A stretch of 64,000 nt of DNA from Rhodosorus marinus (GCA_029953675.1 JAMWBK010000007.1:620001-684000), one strand, 5' to 3'. Positions 54,481 to 64,000 are shown, counted from the stretch's first letter. Numbers and translations: made by a program. The notes: generated from the sequence alone by a model not told the origin.

Positions 54481-55294
54481 GATTACTGGCGCTCTGAAAA
54501 CTAAGAAGTGCAACCCAATAGCTGCCTCACACTCTCCACAGCGTGCTGTTCATCGTTTCGAGAGCTTTTTCAGAGCGATGGGGCCCGAGCTTAGATGCCT
54601 GGTGAGGTGTCCTACGAGAGGGAAAAGGGAGTCGCAAGTGTGAGTACCCAATCCGGGGACCTTGGCCCAAATTGAACGGATCTGTCTGTGCGGGGCTGCG
54701 GAGTTGTGGATTCTTGATGCCGAAATCGGCAGAAGGTCTGACGCATACCCGTGACTTTGCCGGAGCAATTCAGCCAACGCGAGGGAGGGCGTACGCACAT
54801 ATTTGAAACATATTTGAAACATATTTACCTAAAGCATATTTCTCACTCGCCGCATTCTCCAAAGCTCCAGAGACGCAGCGAGTTCTTGACTGGGATTTGG
54901 GGAGCCGCAGCATAACCAAGCCGTGACTATTCTGCACACCGGCCTCTACATTCTCACGGTTGCGATGACGAGTTCCCATTGGCAATTGCTGATCAACACG
55001 ATTTATTCCTTTCCCGGTATCTTTACCAGCGATATGTTGTCCCAGTAATTTCCACGAAGTCTTGCTTCAAGGACGCGGAGAAGCTCCCAGCATTCCGAAA
55101 AATAAAGTCTAGGAATTTTAGTGTGTAGTCACGTTTGGGTTCTCACGCAAACCAAGGTAGAAAGCAGCAGATACTGTAGCAGAAGCTAAGAAATGGTCTT
55201 GCCAAGGTTAACCCTCGCAATCTATAAAGTCGGTTTGACCATACATCATCCACAAGTATCCCTGCATCGCAGATCGGACTGGTCGGCAACTACT
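54481..55294. other. Intergenic, no gene recognised
   Basis: Only a 12-bp tandem repeat (ATATTTGAAACA, about 54799-54828) stands out. Confidence 0.45.
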
Positions 55295-56608
55295 CTAGGG
55301 CATTTCCGGGGGGACGTAACCGTCCCCAGCAGTTGCTCCGTTTGCGACGTCTCCGGATAGATTCGCCTCCTTCGCATACGAACTCTTGCTCTTCCTCCTC
55401 TTCATGAACCACAATGCGGCGAGAATCAAGAGCGCAACGCCAGCGATCACTCCGATAACTATTCCAGCGATTGCGCCTCCGCTTAGGCCTGAATCCTCGA
55501 CATCCCCCGCAGCGGTCAGCGTACCAACGTCATCCGCAGAGATGCTCTGAAAGTATTCCTTTCCGTACAAACTTTCAAGGCTTTCCACAACGCTATTGTA
55601 CCCGTCCTTCACGGCCCTGCCAGTTGGCGGGAAATTCTCATCAATCTTGGTACCAACATTGGGATCCGTGCCGTTGATCCATGGCAGAATAGATCTTGCG
55701 AATGCATTTCCTTCTCCACGAGCCTTGGGCAAGTTGCTGGAAGTCCCCCCGCTGTTCTCATCAGCCAGGAAAGCATATCGGATGAGTCCCTGCAAAAGTG
55801 GGACCTTGAGCAAATCGATAATCTCGTTCTTAATCCTTGCCAACTCAGGGCAGTTTCTGGTCGGCGAGTCTACAAGCTTCTTCCCCTCGTTAAGCAAGTC
55901 CATGACCTGTCCGTTGATGTCGGCGGATCCGGTAAACTGCAATTGGCGATTCAGAGCAAGTCCGTACTGCAAGACACCATCATCACCCGTATTAGCTACA
56001 AGACTTCCCACGTAGAAAGCTGCGGTTTCATCCCATGCCTTCGCACCGCCGTCGTTAGCAGTGACGTCCCCGGCTTCACAATCTGCAACTGCGTCCTCCA
56101 TTTCGTGGATAACATACATCGCCAGGCACATATACTGGGCTCCCTTGACAGAAGCTTCAGCCCTGGTCCAATCGTCCGCGCCTCCGAATTCACCTGAAGC
56201 ATCCAGCGCATCAAGAACGTAGTCCCTGGCGTACGCAGGGTTATCATTGTAATATTCCCTGAAGAGCTGGAAGTCAGGCCAATCCGACATTTTATCCTCA
56301 GCTTGCACACTGAAACCTTCCAGAGTTCTAAATCCACCCGAAGAGGTCCGCGAATTCTTTCCCTGTTGGAAAATAGACTTCGCTTGTCCAAACTCAAAAC
56401 TGTCGGCGAAAGCTGCCATATCGTTTACGTCCAGATCAATCTCTCCTCGCTCACGGACATCGGTCGTGCACTGATATGTCGAATACACTGGGCAGGTGTT
56501 TTCATCCCCTAGAGCACAGTCTGGGTCCTCGAAAGGTCCCTCATCCTGGGCCGCAGCAAAAGATGCCACAAGCGCTAAGGCCAATAAGGAAAACCACTTC
56601 ACGGCCAT
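55295..56608 (-). CDS. FEA1-like iron-assimilation protein, membrane-anchored
   Basis: 437 residues from the ATG at 56608 (MAVKWFSLLALALVASFAAA, signal peptide). An ATG at 56638 adds ten polar residues and sits closer to the TATA box, so the inner one is preferred. Features in common with the algal FEA1/H43 (low-iron or high-CO2 inducible periplasmic) family: DWPDFQLFREYYNDNPAY, AQYMCLAMYVIHEMEDAVADC, AWDETAAFYVGSLVANTGDD, GVLQYGLALNRQLQF, DLLKVPLLQGLIRYAF and AFARSILPWI. The family domain fills about residues 20-350. FEA1 proteins promote iron uptake outside the plasma membrane; the acidic residues in the HEMED and WDE blocks could bind metal. Unlike soluble FEA1, this one has a Gly-rich transmembrane helix (GGAIAGIVIGVIAGVALLIL) and a basic tail (MKRRKSK), so it is anchored. 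An NRAMP transporter gene lies about 6 kb away. Confidence 0.8.
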   Translation of the reverse strand: MAVKWFSLLALALVASFAAAQDEGPFEDPDCALGDENTCPVYSTYQCTTDVRERGEIDLDVNDMAAFADSFEFGQAKSIFQQGKNSRTSSGGFRTLEGFSVQAEDKMSDWPDFQLFREYYNDNPAYARDYVLDALDASGEFGGADDWTRAEASVKGAQYMCLAMYVIHEMEDAVADCEAGDVTANDGGAKAWDETAAFYVGSLVANTGDDGVLQYGLALNRQLQFTGSADINGQVMDLLNEGKKLVDSPTRNCPELARIKNEIIDLLKVPLLQGLIRYAFLADENSGGTSSNLPKARGEGNAFARSILPWINGTDPNVGTKIDENFPPTGRAVKDGYNSVVESLESLYGKEYFQSISADDVGTLTAAGDVEDSGLSGGAIAGIVIGVIAGVALLILAALWFMKRRKSKSSYAKEANLSGDVANGATAGDGYVPPEMP

Positions 56609-56748
56609 ATTCCAATCTCCAGACCTTATACTGAACAACTAAAAACTAGTTTCCAATTTACCCTTCGCGGACGAAACCCTATACCTCGGTACCTCGCTAT
56701 CCGCACAGGTCACCCATGCATCCCGCCAGCGTTCCGAGCGGGTGGGTT

Positions 56749-56757
56749 CTTTATATA
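56749..56757 (-). promoter_or_regulatory. TATA box of the FEA1-like gene
   Basis: Minus-strand TATATAAAG; its first base is 149 bp from the preferred ATG (56608). Confidence 0.75.
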
Positions 56758-58736
56758 CCGAATCCATCTCATCGGTAAAATCTATGCCGGCCGTCGACGG
56801 AAGCAATAGAGTAAGGAGAAGCTTCCGCTCACCACATCCCCAAAGCCAACCAAAAATCTTTCCCTCAACAAAAAAAGTATTAAAAACAAAATAATATAAC
56901 CGCGGAAAAACAAAAAACAAACAAACAATATTAAAGTCCAAACCCAAAACTCCCTTAAGTGGGGAGGAAAAGGGTTGAAGAGTGACTTGAACACAAGCAT
57001 CATCCCCCTATATTCCCCGGTTTCGTTGTCAACCTGAACTTGGATTCCCGGCCGAGGAGACATATCCACCAACATATGGAAAAAAAAATCGCCTAGAAGA
57101 ATTATTTTCTCGTAGTAAAAAAGGCCAAGGCCGATCCCCCACATCCTTTTTGAAGAAGAAAAAATGAACTTACAAATACTCCCAAAATCTCAAACGGTTG
57201 TGTAAAAGAAAGGAGGAGTGTAACAAACTAACGGCTAGCTGCACGACCCTCACTTAAGAGTAAATACTATAAGATTACAAGACTAAACTAGATACTGAAC
57301 ACTTGAGAAAGGGGGGGGCGGGGGGAAGAGGGGGAGTCCGACTTTGGACGTGGGGAAAAAAGGGCCCCAGGCTGCACACATACTCGTACATTTGGAGTCA
57401 GAACTTCCATAAACACCAGAAACAGCAAACTCTTTGAGGGGTAATTAGCAATCGTATGGATCTTCACCAGTCATATTCTCGTCAGAGAAGGGGTACCATG
57501 TCCACGTTCTTTGGTCCAAACGACCGGGTCCGAACTTTGTCCATTAAGGGATTTGGCATAAAATTAGAAGAGATACTCTAGATTTTTTCCGCGCGACTTA
57601 AACCTACTGAGTTGCACGGTCGATCATGCAGATCCTTCATTAAAATCTGTTGGATTACGGAACCGACGAGGATATGATTGGTAGATCCGGGTCAATTGAA
57701 AATCATGGTCGTGTCCAGATTAAATTATATATTTCTTCCATCAAATCCAATACCTAAGTCGATCAATGTATTCATGAAAAAACAAAACGACTATTGTCGA
57801 ATGAAAAGTATCCAAAAGCTAAGTGATCTAAGTTCTGCACGAATGCGTCCGGTTGAGAAACATCCGAAATTTTGGAAGGTGCGGAAGTTTTGGAATCGTT
57901 TCGAGGGACACTTCCTAATTTTTTTCCCTTTTTGACAACTGCTGCGTTGCGGAAGTCCGCACGAATGCTTGATGGGGGCTCTTTAATTGGAGGAAGCCGA
58001 CGAATACGAGTTCACAGATTCCAAGCCGGTCCATTCTTTTCTCAGCTGGAGAGGAGAGGTTGTGTGCTACGAGCGCCACACATGTTAACGCTGGGTTGGA
58101 TATGCTGAGATACAAACATCCGCTCTAGAGAGATACATGTAAGTTCGAAATCGTCTCGCAAATCATGGAAACTACCAGTCATAGTACAGGGTTGAAGAAG
58201 CGGAATCCCCACAGTGCACAACATCCAGCCGCCTGGATTTTTTGGAATGAGCCGATGTTGCTTGATTGGAGCCGTTTTTCTTCCATTCTTTGGTTCTGTT
58301 AACCGACCGTAGTGCGTTGTCAGGAGGAACTGTTCTCGCAAAGTCGCAGCTCACGACGCCACCTCGTGCAATCCGGTCTGCCCATCTGGTGGCAAGCCAA
58401 TTGGGAAGCAGTAGTCCCAAGCCGCGGCCCCCGAGATTTTCTCACACAAAAGTCCAAGCTCCATAGATGCTACGGAAACCCTTGTCTTAGGCCATCAATG
58501 GGCTGTGTGCCTTTTTTGGCTGACGAGACCTGGGACGTGGTCCCCGCTCAACTTTTTCTTTTCCCTTCCATTGAAATTGCCCCCCTGCATATGGCGAGAT
58601 AGAATTTCGTGCGGAGCCCCTGCGGAAGTCCTCATGTCTCCTTCCGGATAGCCTTTATCACGTGCTTCCCATACTAATCTCAATTCTTGAAGATAGCCTG
58701 ACGACGGTATGACCGTGAAAAACCTCCGATCTCACG
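56758..58736. other. Intergenic between FEA1-like and NRAMP genes, part 1
   Basis: No gene recognised. A G-rich tract at about 57307-57340 (several runs of 5-8 G) could form a G-quadruplex. The frame at 57678-57935 resembles the remnant near 37.8 kb only faintly. Confidence 0.4.
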
Positions 58737-58790
58737 TAACCCCGTTTCCATATCCATGAACTGTAGTTCATGGATATGGAAACGGGGTTA
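58737..58790. repeat. 26-bp perfect hairpin, 2-nt loop
   Basis: Left arm 58737-58762, loop GT, right arm 58765-58790. The right arm runs into TTATGTTAGTCTGGGGT (58788-58804), a word also found at two RLE-C 3' ends. Confidence 0.93.
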
Positions 58791-58835
58791 TGTTAGTCTG
58801 GGGTTGCAATCCACGATCAGGAGCGGAAAGGGAAA

Positions 58836-59315
58836 ACCATCCATTGGACTTCACCCCTACTTCTCAGCACACGATAACGGATGATGATTGTGCCATCCTC
58901 CATTTTCGCCTCTATGTGGAACGTATGGAGGCTAAATGGTAGTTTATGGCCCGGGAGTGGTAAACTGTCCGAAATTTGTTCTCGGATGTTCAGATGACTT
59001 GTAGGCAAGGGAGAGGCCCATTTTTGGGGAAAAATGAGCATCCATCACGTTCCATAGAGCCGAAAATGGAGGATGACACAATCATCATCCGTTTATTGTG
59101 TGCTTAGAAGTACGGGTGAAGTCCAATGGACTTTTCCTCGGACGTAAACTGTCCGAAATCAATTCTCGTGTGCAGACACGTCATCTGACTTGTAGTAAAG
59201 CGACAGCCCATTTTCGAGGAAAAATGAGCATTCATCACGTCCATAGAGCGAAAATGGAGGATCATTACCCTTTTATCTTGCGCTGAGAAGCGGGGTGACA
59301 AGTTCAATGGATGGT
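58836..59315. mobile_element. Nested terminal-inverted-repeat element
   Basis: Ends ACCATCCATTGGACTTCACC and, inverted, ACCATCCATTGAACTTGTCA. About 80 bp from 58845 (CACACGATAACGGATGATGA and CATCCTCCATTTTCGC) pairs with 59047-59130, and again, less well, with 59238-59305. The segment 58961-59133 is repeated at 59145-59312 (period 184 bp), so one end of an originally about 300-bp element was duplicated. It has no coding capacity and is MITE-like. Confidence 0.75.
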
Positions 59316-60810
59316 TGTCGCTTTCACTACTGAGCAAGATGCACAATCAACCAATCGATCAACCTACTAGTTTTCGCTTCAGGTTGTTGTTTTTCTGTCT
59401 CTGAAATAACAAATCTTTTCATATTAAAGCAGTTTGTTGATTGATTGGTGTGTTTTTTCCTTTTCTATTTGGGATCCGGACCAAACCCGTCCAGCTGTCC
59501 ATAGCAGTGTCCTCTCAAGTCCCAGTTCATGCGGCGACCTGGCGCATTTGCGATCTGCACATCCATTGAATAAGCAAAGGGGTACGTAGCTCCTCTGACC
59601 GCGGCCCGAGATTTTCCGGGCGGAAGTCCACACTCAGCTGGCGCGTGGGTTTCCCTGTTTTAGGCAGTCAATGGATTGTGTGCTATTTTTTGCCGACCGA
59701 CGAGACTTGGGACGTGGTCTGGAGTCGGTGTGCTATTTTGACACCGCACGTCTTCACGCCTCATGTTCAGGAGCTGTAGTGCCAGCTTAGTTCCGTAGCC
59801 TGGCTCGTTTTTGCTTTCATAGGTAACATTCGGGGAGCTTGGTCCAAATTGAATCGACCTGTCTTTTGACCCCAGCATCTAAAGCCCGTGATATCTTTTG
59901 CCACCTCCGGTTTTCTGAACAAACACATCCATTCAATATGGTCGCACATGACCAAAATTTCATGTAAAGTCTTCCCCCCGCTAACAAATGGATCTCTTGG
60001 CGGTCAGAGATACCCCTCTGCTTACTCCTATCCGCTACTACGCAAGTCTAATTATACCGTTCTTCGGCCTGACCTGGGACACCGGCATCCATCCTTATCG
60101 TCTATTCCTTAGCTATGTCAGCAAATGGATCCCTTTTTCCCAGTAGAGTTCAGAATCCACCCCTTTCTTTAGTCCACTCCTACCCAACTACCATGGTAAG
60201 CCTAATTATATCGTTCTTTGACCCGGACTGGGATACCGCTATTTATACCGTTCTTTGACCCGGCCTGGTATACCGGCGTCGATCTAGCTTTCCGCTATCC
60301 AGTACCCAAAGTAACAAATCCAGCCTTGTCCGGGCAGAGTTACCGCTTTCTCTAGTCCACTCCTATCCAACTACCATGGCCTAGGACGCCGGCGTCGTTC
60401 TGCTTTCCTTATCGTCTATCCCCTAGGCAGAATGTAACTACTCTACCTACTACATATCGAGGGAACCAATTAATTCCGCATAATAAGCAAACAGTCAACC
60501 CCCGCACCCTCCCCGCGCGGTGGTCCCTCGTGCAACTACTTTGTTCTTCCATTGAAACTGGCGCTCAGCTCCCTTCGGAGCGCCATGCTCGTGCGGAATC
60601 CTTGCGGACGGCCGCATGCATTCCAAGCTCAAACTCCTAAATTCCAGTTTCCATAGCCATCTAAATTATGTAATCCCAGTCGGAGCTGACTTCCAAAAGG
60701 CCGAATCCTGGTTCCAATAGGATTTCCCGTGCATTTCTCAACGATGTAGAATCCTTCCACTTTTTTTTAAACCAAAAGGTAATCTATAATAGGCAGCCGC
60801 TAAACCGTCC
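59316..60810. other. Intergenic with about 150-bp degenerate repeats
   Basis: Between about 60045 and 60420 the words ACCGTTCTTTGACCCGG, GATACCGGC and TAGTCCACTCCTA..CAACTACCATGG recur about three times. No gene is seen. Confidence 0.5.
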
Positions 60811-61313
60811 AATAGACTATTGAACAGGCCAGAAAAAAAATTAGATTATGCCTGACAGTACGCTTTAAAAACCCGGTCGGATTGGTGGTGGTTGGGGTAT
60901 GGTGGTCGGGCAATAGACTATTGAACAGGCTAGAAAAAATTTGAGTATGCTGACTATACCGCTCGAAAAGCCCTGTCCGATTGGTGGTGGTTGGGTAATA
61001 GACTATTGAACAGGTTAGAAAAAAAATTAGAGTATTACTGACAATATTGCTCCAAAAACCCGCTCCGATTGGTGATTTTGGGTTATGGTGGTTGGGTAAT
61101 AGACTATTGAACAGGCTAGAAAAAAAATTTGAGTATGACTGGCAATACCGCTCTAAAAACCCGCTCCAATTGGTGGTGTTGGGTCATGGTGGTTGGGTAA
61201 TAGTTCAATAGTCTATTGACTATTGAACAGGCTAGAAAAAAAAAATTGGAGTATGCCGGACAATACCGCTCGAAAAACCCTGTCCGATTGGTGGTTGGGT
61301 TGTGGTGGTCGGG
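60811..61313. repeat. Five-unit minisatellite, about 101-bp unit
   Basis: Units begin AATAGACTATTGAACAGG at 60811, 60912, 60997 (the preceding unit is 85 bp), 61098 and 61199. The fifth starts with an inverted copy of its own first 16 nt, giving the inverted repeat at 61203-61228. It adjoins the 5' part of element E on its high-coordinate side. Confidence 0.85.
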
Positions 61314-61440
61314 TTCGAACCAACTTGTCTTTACTCAAACCTCGGTCCCAAGGTCTAGCAGAGCTAGGTCTTAGATAGTCTCTGTACTTTAAACTACCCC
61401 AGACCTGACATTAAAGTAGAACCAAGACTAAAAATAGGAA
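61314..61440 (-). mobile_element. Element E 5' end, inverted
   Basis: GTTCGAACCAACTTGTCTTT and TAGCAGAGCTAGGTCTTAGA are the reverse complement of 36781-36850 with few differences; TATATAAG there is here CTATCTAAG on the minus strand. Confidence 0.65.
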
Positions 61441-62569
61441 AACAAAGACAAAGTACCTGACACTAAAAATGGACTGAGTACAATCCAGGGGATTTCTCAC
61501 AGTTCGATACGTGGTTCGACACGCGTCCATTATTCAATGGTGTTCAGCAGTAGTCAATCATCCACGCCCCGTGTATTTGAATCAGATTACTTCTCCCCGG
61601 GACAAACACCTACTTTCATTAATTGAATCATGATTATGTTTTACTCTATACAGGCTGTCATACTCAATCTTATTGGTTTTCAGCATCTTCGGATCTCAAC
61701 TGTGAAATGAGCGCCGGAACTGAACAAAGTAATTCCAAGATCGACCGAATCTGGCGAAGAAGACGATTGGGGTCCAATCAATATTCTTTGTTGATTGAGA
61801 AACAGCTGATCGCGATCGGTGGTTTTCTGTGGGTCAGATAGTGCTATCAGATGAACGGAATTACTTCTTTTCCAATTCAGACCTAGGAGATTTTCACGTG
61901 ACAGCTGGTTATTTATTGGAAACTATCGGAAACATCTATATCTGAGAACCACTCTATCCATAGTGAAATTTGCTTTGACAACAAAATTACCTTCTGTGAA
62001 CCTTCCAAAAGAAAACGAGGCCTTCTTGATTCTTTGCTTCAAGGGCATGCGGCGTTGAAGGTGAGCGTGTCTCAGCAAAACTCTATCCAACGTAACACTG
62101 TTGGACCAACACGGGGTTGTTTGTCCGCTCACACTCCCCCCTTCCATGGACGTCCCGTACCAAAAGACGATGGGTGGTGTTCAACTCCAAAAAATGAGTC
62201 TGTCCGGAATTTTCTTCCTGCAACAACTGCCGCAAAAGTATTATGAGAGGAGGTCCCCCCCAAGGAGGCGATAGGATTTCTAATTTCGGAAACCAACGGG
62301 TTCTCTTCCTCTTTTCAATACTAACCGAGCGAGGTCAGCGCTTAGCTTTGTTCATTTAGTAGTGTTCCCTTTGTATTTGAAAGGCAGTGGGGAGGGAGAT
62401 GGTTCCGCGGGCGGCGCGGGCGGAAGTCAGCGCTTGGGCTGGGATTACATAAGTTACCAAGTAACGTGATGCCGCTGACGATTTAGTTCTCTGGTGTGCT
62501 TGCTTTAGCCCAAAAAACCTAGTGCTAAGCGGCTCGGGTTGTTGGTGTCCTTGCCAAGGCAGTCAGAGG
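61441..62569. other. Intergenic upstream of the NRAMP gene
   Basis: 61620-61870 contains a diverged copy of the dispersed word seen at 4650 and 50000 (CCAATCAATATTCTTTGTTG). A small palindrome GTTACCAAGTAAC lies at about 62453-62465, about 105 bp before the TATA box, and could be a regulator site; this is untested. Confidence 0.4.
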
Positions 62570-62578
62570 TATATATAG
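62570..62578 (+). promoter_or_regulatory. TATA box of the NRAMP gene
   Basis: TATATATAG, 158 bp before the ATG at 62728. Confidence 0.75.
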
Positions 62579-62727
62579 GTGTTCTATCTAAAGCGAGTGA
62601 CTGACTTGGGTAGCACTTTGGATAGCTTGTGGGAAGAGTGCTTTGGAGTAGGTTGCGGTGGACTTGGAATTGCTTTGTTGTTTATGTCCTTGATTATTCT
62701 AGGAGGGTGCAGATTGTACGAAGGAAG

Positions 62728-64000
62728 ATGGGGGATGGTGAGATTGCTGGGGTGGGCTCGTTAAATATTCAAAGTGATTCTAACGCAGTCGGAGAAAGCA
62801 GTCTGTCGACGGACATCAGTGATGTTGGGAATGCTCCGATGACACCAGGTGACGTCGAAAAGAATGGATCTATCACCATGGATGCGAGCATGAAAGCCAG
62901 CTCCTTGAATGCGGAAAAGCTGGAGGCGTTGGACGCGACCCAAGGAGACAAGGCCAGATTCAACTTCAGGGAGTTTGTCAAGTACACTGGTCCTGGATGG
63001 CTGGCCGTGGTGGCGTACATTGATCCAGGGAACATGTACGCTGATATCACGGCTGGTTCTTCGTACGCGTACAGTCAGCTCTGGGTTGTCTTCTGGGCGA
63101 CTGTGATCAGTTGGCTGGCGTTGACGATCTGCTCCAAGTTTGGCATCTACGCAAGACAGCATCTAGCAAGAGCTTTTCGCGAGTCCTATCCAAAATGGGT
63201 AAACATTTCGATGTGGATTTTCATTGAGATGGTTGTGATCGCCACGGATATACCCGAAGTTATCGGCTTCGCGTACGCGTGCAATATATTCTTCGGATGG
63301 CCGTTCTATGCTGGTGTTTTGGCTTCGTTTGTGACAACGATGCTTTTCCTGATGGTCCTCAATATAAACAGGGGCTTCCGAATCCTGGAGGTCATGGTTC
63401 TCCTTCTCGTCGGGGCTATGTGTATCCTTCTGCTTGTGGAACTGTTCATCAACGGCGCAAACGTCAAACAGCTGTTCTTCGGATGGGCAGTTCCCACCGT
63501 GTGGAGTGGCTCCGTGTTCAACATGATCGGTATCATAGGAGCAGTAGTCATGCCGCACAATCTCTTTCTGCTGACTGGAGCAGTCCAGACGAGGATTCCC
63601 CGCGGAAGGACCGAAACGCGCAAAGTGTTTCTGTACTCAAAACTTGAGCCCATCATTCCCCTGTGCATATCTTGGATTGTGAACCTAAGCATTATCACCC
63701 TGGCTGCGAAGAACGTATTCCCAGAAACTTGTCCCAGTGGGGAGACGTCCGATCCTAAAGGGCAGTGTGCCGCCGGACCGGTCATCAATGACCCCGTACT
63801 GGACCCAAACTCCGTAACGCTGCTCGACTTCTGTCAGTACTTCGACAGCTCGACCTCTGGTGGCTGTACCGTATGGGGCCTGGCCCTCATCGCGGCCGCC
63901 CAGGCTTCGGCAATGACGACAACGTTCACTGGAAGCTTTGTTATGGACGGCTTCATCGAGATGAAGATCCCCGTGTGGACACGTTCAATCGGTACCAGAT
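62728..64000 (+). CDS. NRAMP-family divalent metal transporter, 3' end outside window
   Basis: 424 codons open from MGDGEIAGVGSLNIQ to the window edge, no stop. About 80 polar N-terminal residues (cytosolic) are followed by GPGWLAVVAYIDPGNMYADI with the TM1 metal-binding DPGN (D99, N102). Next are ATDIPEVIGFAYACNIFF (TM4 region) and GAVVMPHNLFLLTGAVQTR with the TM6 MPHN (M275). LAAKNVFPET, a Cys-containing extracellular loop (about 330-375) and ALIAAAQASAMTTTFTGSFV (TM9 region) follow. NRAMP proteins import Fe2+ or Mn2+ with protons across plasma membrane or vacuole. Both hallmark motifs are intact, so it should work. The start is the first ATG after an in-frame stop at 62621, with A at -3. 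It is the nearest host gene to the FEA1-like gene, diverging from it. Confidence 0.95.
   Translation, partial: MGDGEIAGVGSLNIQSDSNAVGESSLSTDISDVGNAPMTPGDVEKNGSITMDASMKASSLNAEKLEALDATQGDKARFNFREFVKYTGPGWLAVVAYIDPGNMYADITAGSSYAYSQLWVVFWATVISWLALTICSKFGIYARQHLARAFRESYPKWVNISMWIFIEMVVIATDIPEVIGFAYACNIFFGWPFYAGVLASFVTTMLFLMVLNINRGFRILEVMVLLLVGAMCILLLVELFINGANVKQLFFGWAVPTVWSGSVFNMIGIIGAVVMPHNLFLLTGAVQTRIPRGRTETRKVFLYSKLEPIIPLCISWIVNLSIITLAAKNVFPETCPSGETSDPKGQCAAGPVINDPVLDPNSVTLLDFCQYFDSSTSGGCTVWGLALIAAAQASAMTTTFTGSFVMDGFIEMKIPVWTRSIGTR

Noticed and set aside
60811-61313. Regular repeats that might suggest a CRISPR-like array
   Set aside because: The whole about 101-bp unit is repeated with no unique spacers, and the context is eukaryotic; it is a minisatellite.
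61298-61330. GGTTCGAACC resembling a tRNA T-loop
   Set aside because: The flanking bases cannot form the T-stem, and no anticodon or acceptor arm fits; it belongs to element E.

Overview
The window reads as nuclear DNA of a eukaryotic alga, most plausibly a red alga of the intron-poor, transposon-rich kind (Chondrus-like). Reasons: long uninterrupted host ORFs with signal peptides that stand alone instead of in operons; an A at -3 before the proposed starts; TATA boxes at a nearly fixed distance upstream; a FEA1-like iron-assimilation protein; a probable GH86-like (agarase/porphyranase-like) hydrolase; and long stretches of decayed retrotransposons. The assignment is inference, because no rRNA or organelle marker is present.

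Host genes (eight). (1) 1628-2941 (-): secreted right-handed beta-helix protein whose signal peptide is split by a frame-disrupting 22-nt stretch. (2) 11716-13770 (+): secreted protein ending in eleven-residue cysteine repeats. (3) 23441-25504 (+): GH86-like glycoside hydrolase. (4) 26587-27831 (+): a second secreted beta-helix protein. (5) 40186-42264 (+): secreted protein with two Cys-domain plus RTX calcium-binding modules, ending abruptly beside a copia fragment. (6) 45070-48357 (-): glucose/sorbosone-dehydrogenase-like protein fused to Ig-like and NPCBM domains. (7) 55295-56608 (-): FEA1-like membrane-anchored protein. (8) 62728 to beyond the window end (+): NRAMP metal transporter. Seven of the eight are predicted to be secreted or to begin with a signal peptide, and three look carbohydrate-directed. 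The last two suggest an iron/metal uptake neighbourhood.

Mobile DNA fills most of the rest. At least three families of non-LTR retrotransposons with a restriction-like endonuclease (called here RLE-A, RLE-B and RLE-C, names for this report only) occur in many 5'-truncated or broken copies. They have distinct 3' tails: RLE-A ends near GTAAAG decamers, RLE-B in an ATTC repeat, RLE-C in a GCCGAATAAAGGCTA-like UTR. There are also a Ty3/gypsy pol (18.8-21.2 kb), a copia 3' end (42.3-43.3 kb), an ORF1-type element with a TATA promoter (element E: 13.9-15.4, 36.7-37.1 and 60.8-61.4 kb) and a nested terminal-inverted-repeat element (58.8-59.3 kb).

The most striking structural theme is inverted duplication at every scale. 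A roughly 6-kb tail-to-tail palindrome of RLE-C (27972-34139) has a core that looks identical and is interrupted on one arm by an RLE-A insertion with a 10-bp target-site duplication. A second RLE-C foldback lies at 53.4-54.3 kb. Five short, nearly perfect hairpins with 21-33-bp arms and loops of only 2-6 nt lie at 4692, 10503, 16941, 39323 and 58737. A local inversion also sits inside a minisatellite at 61.2 kb. Together these could mark a recurrent foldback-generating process in this genome.
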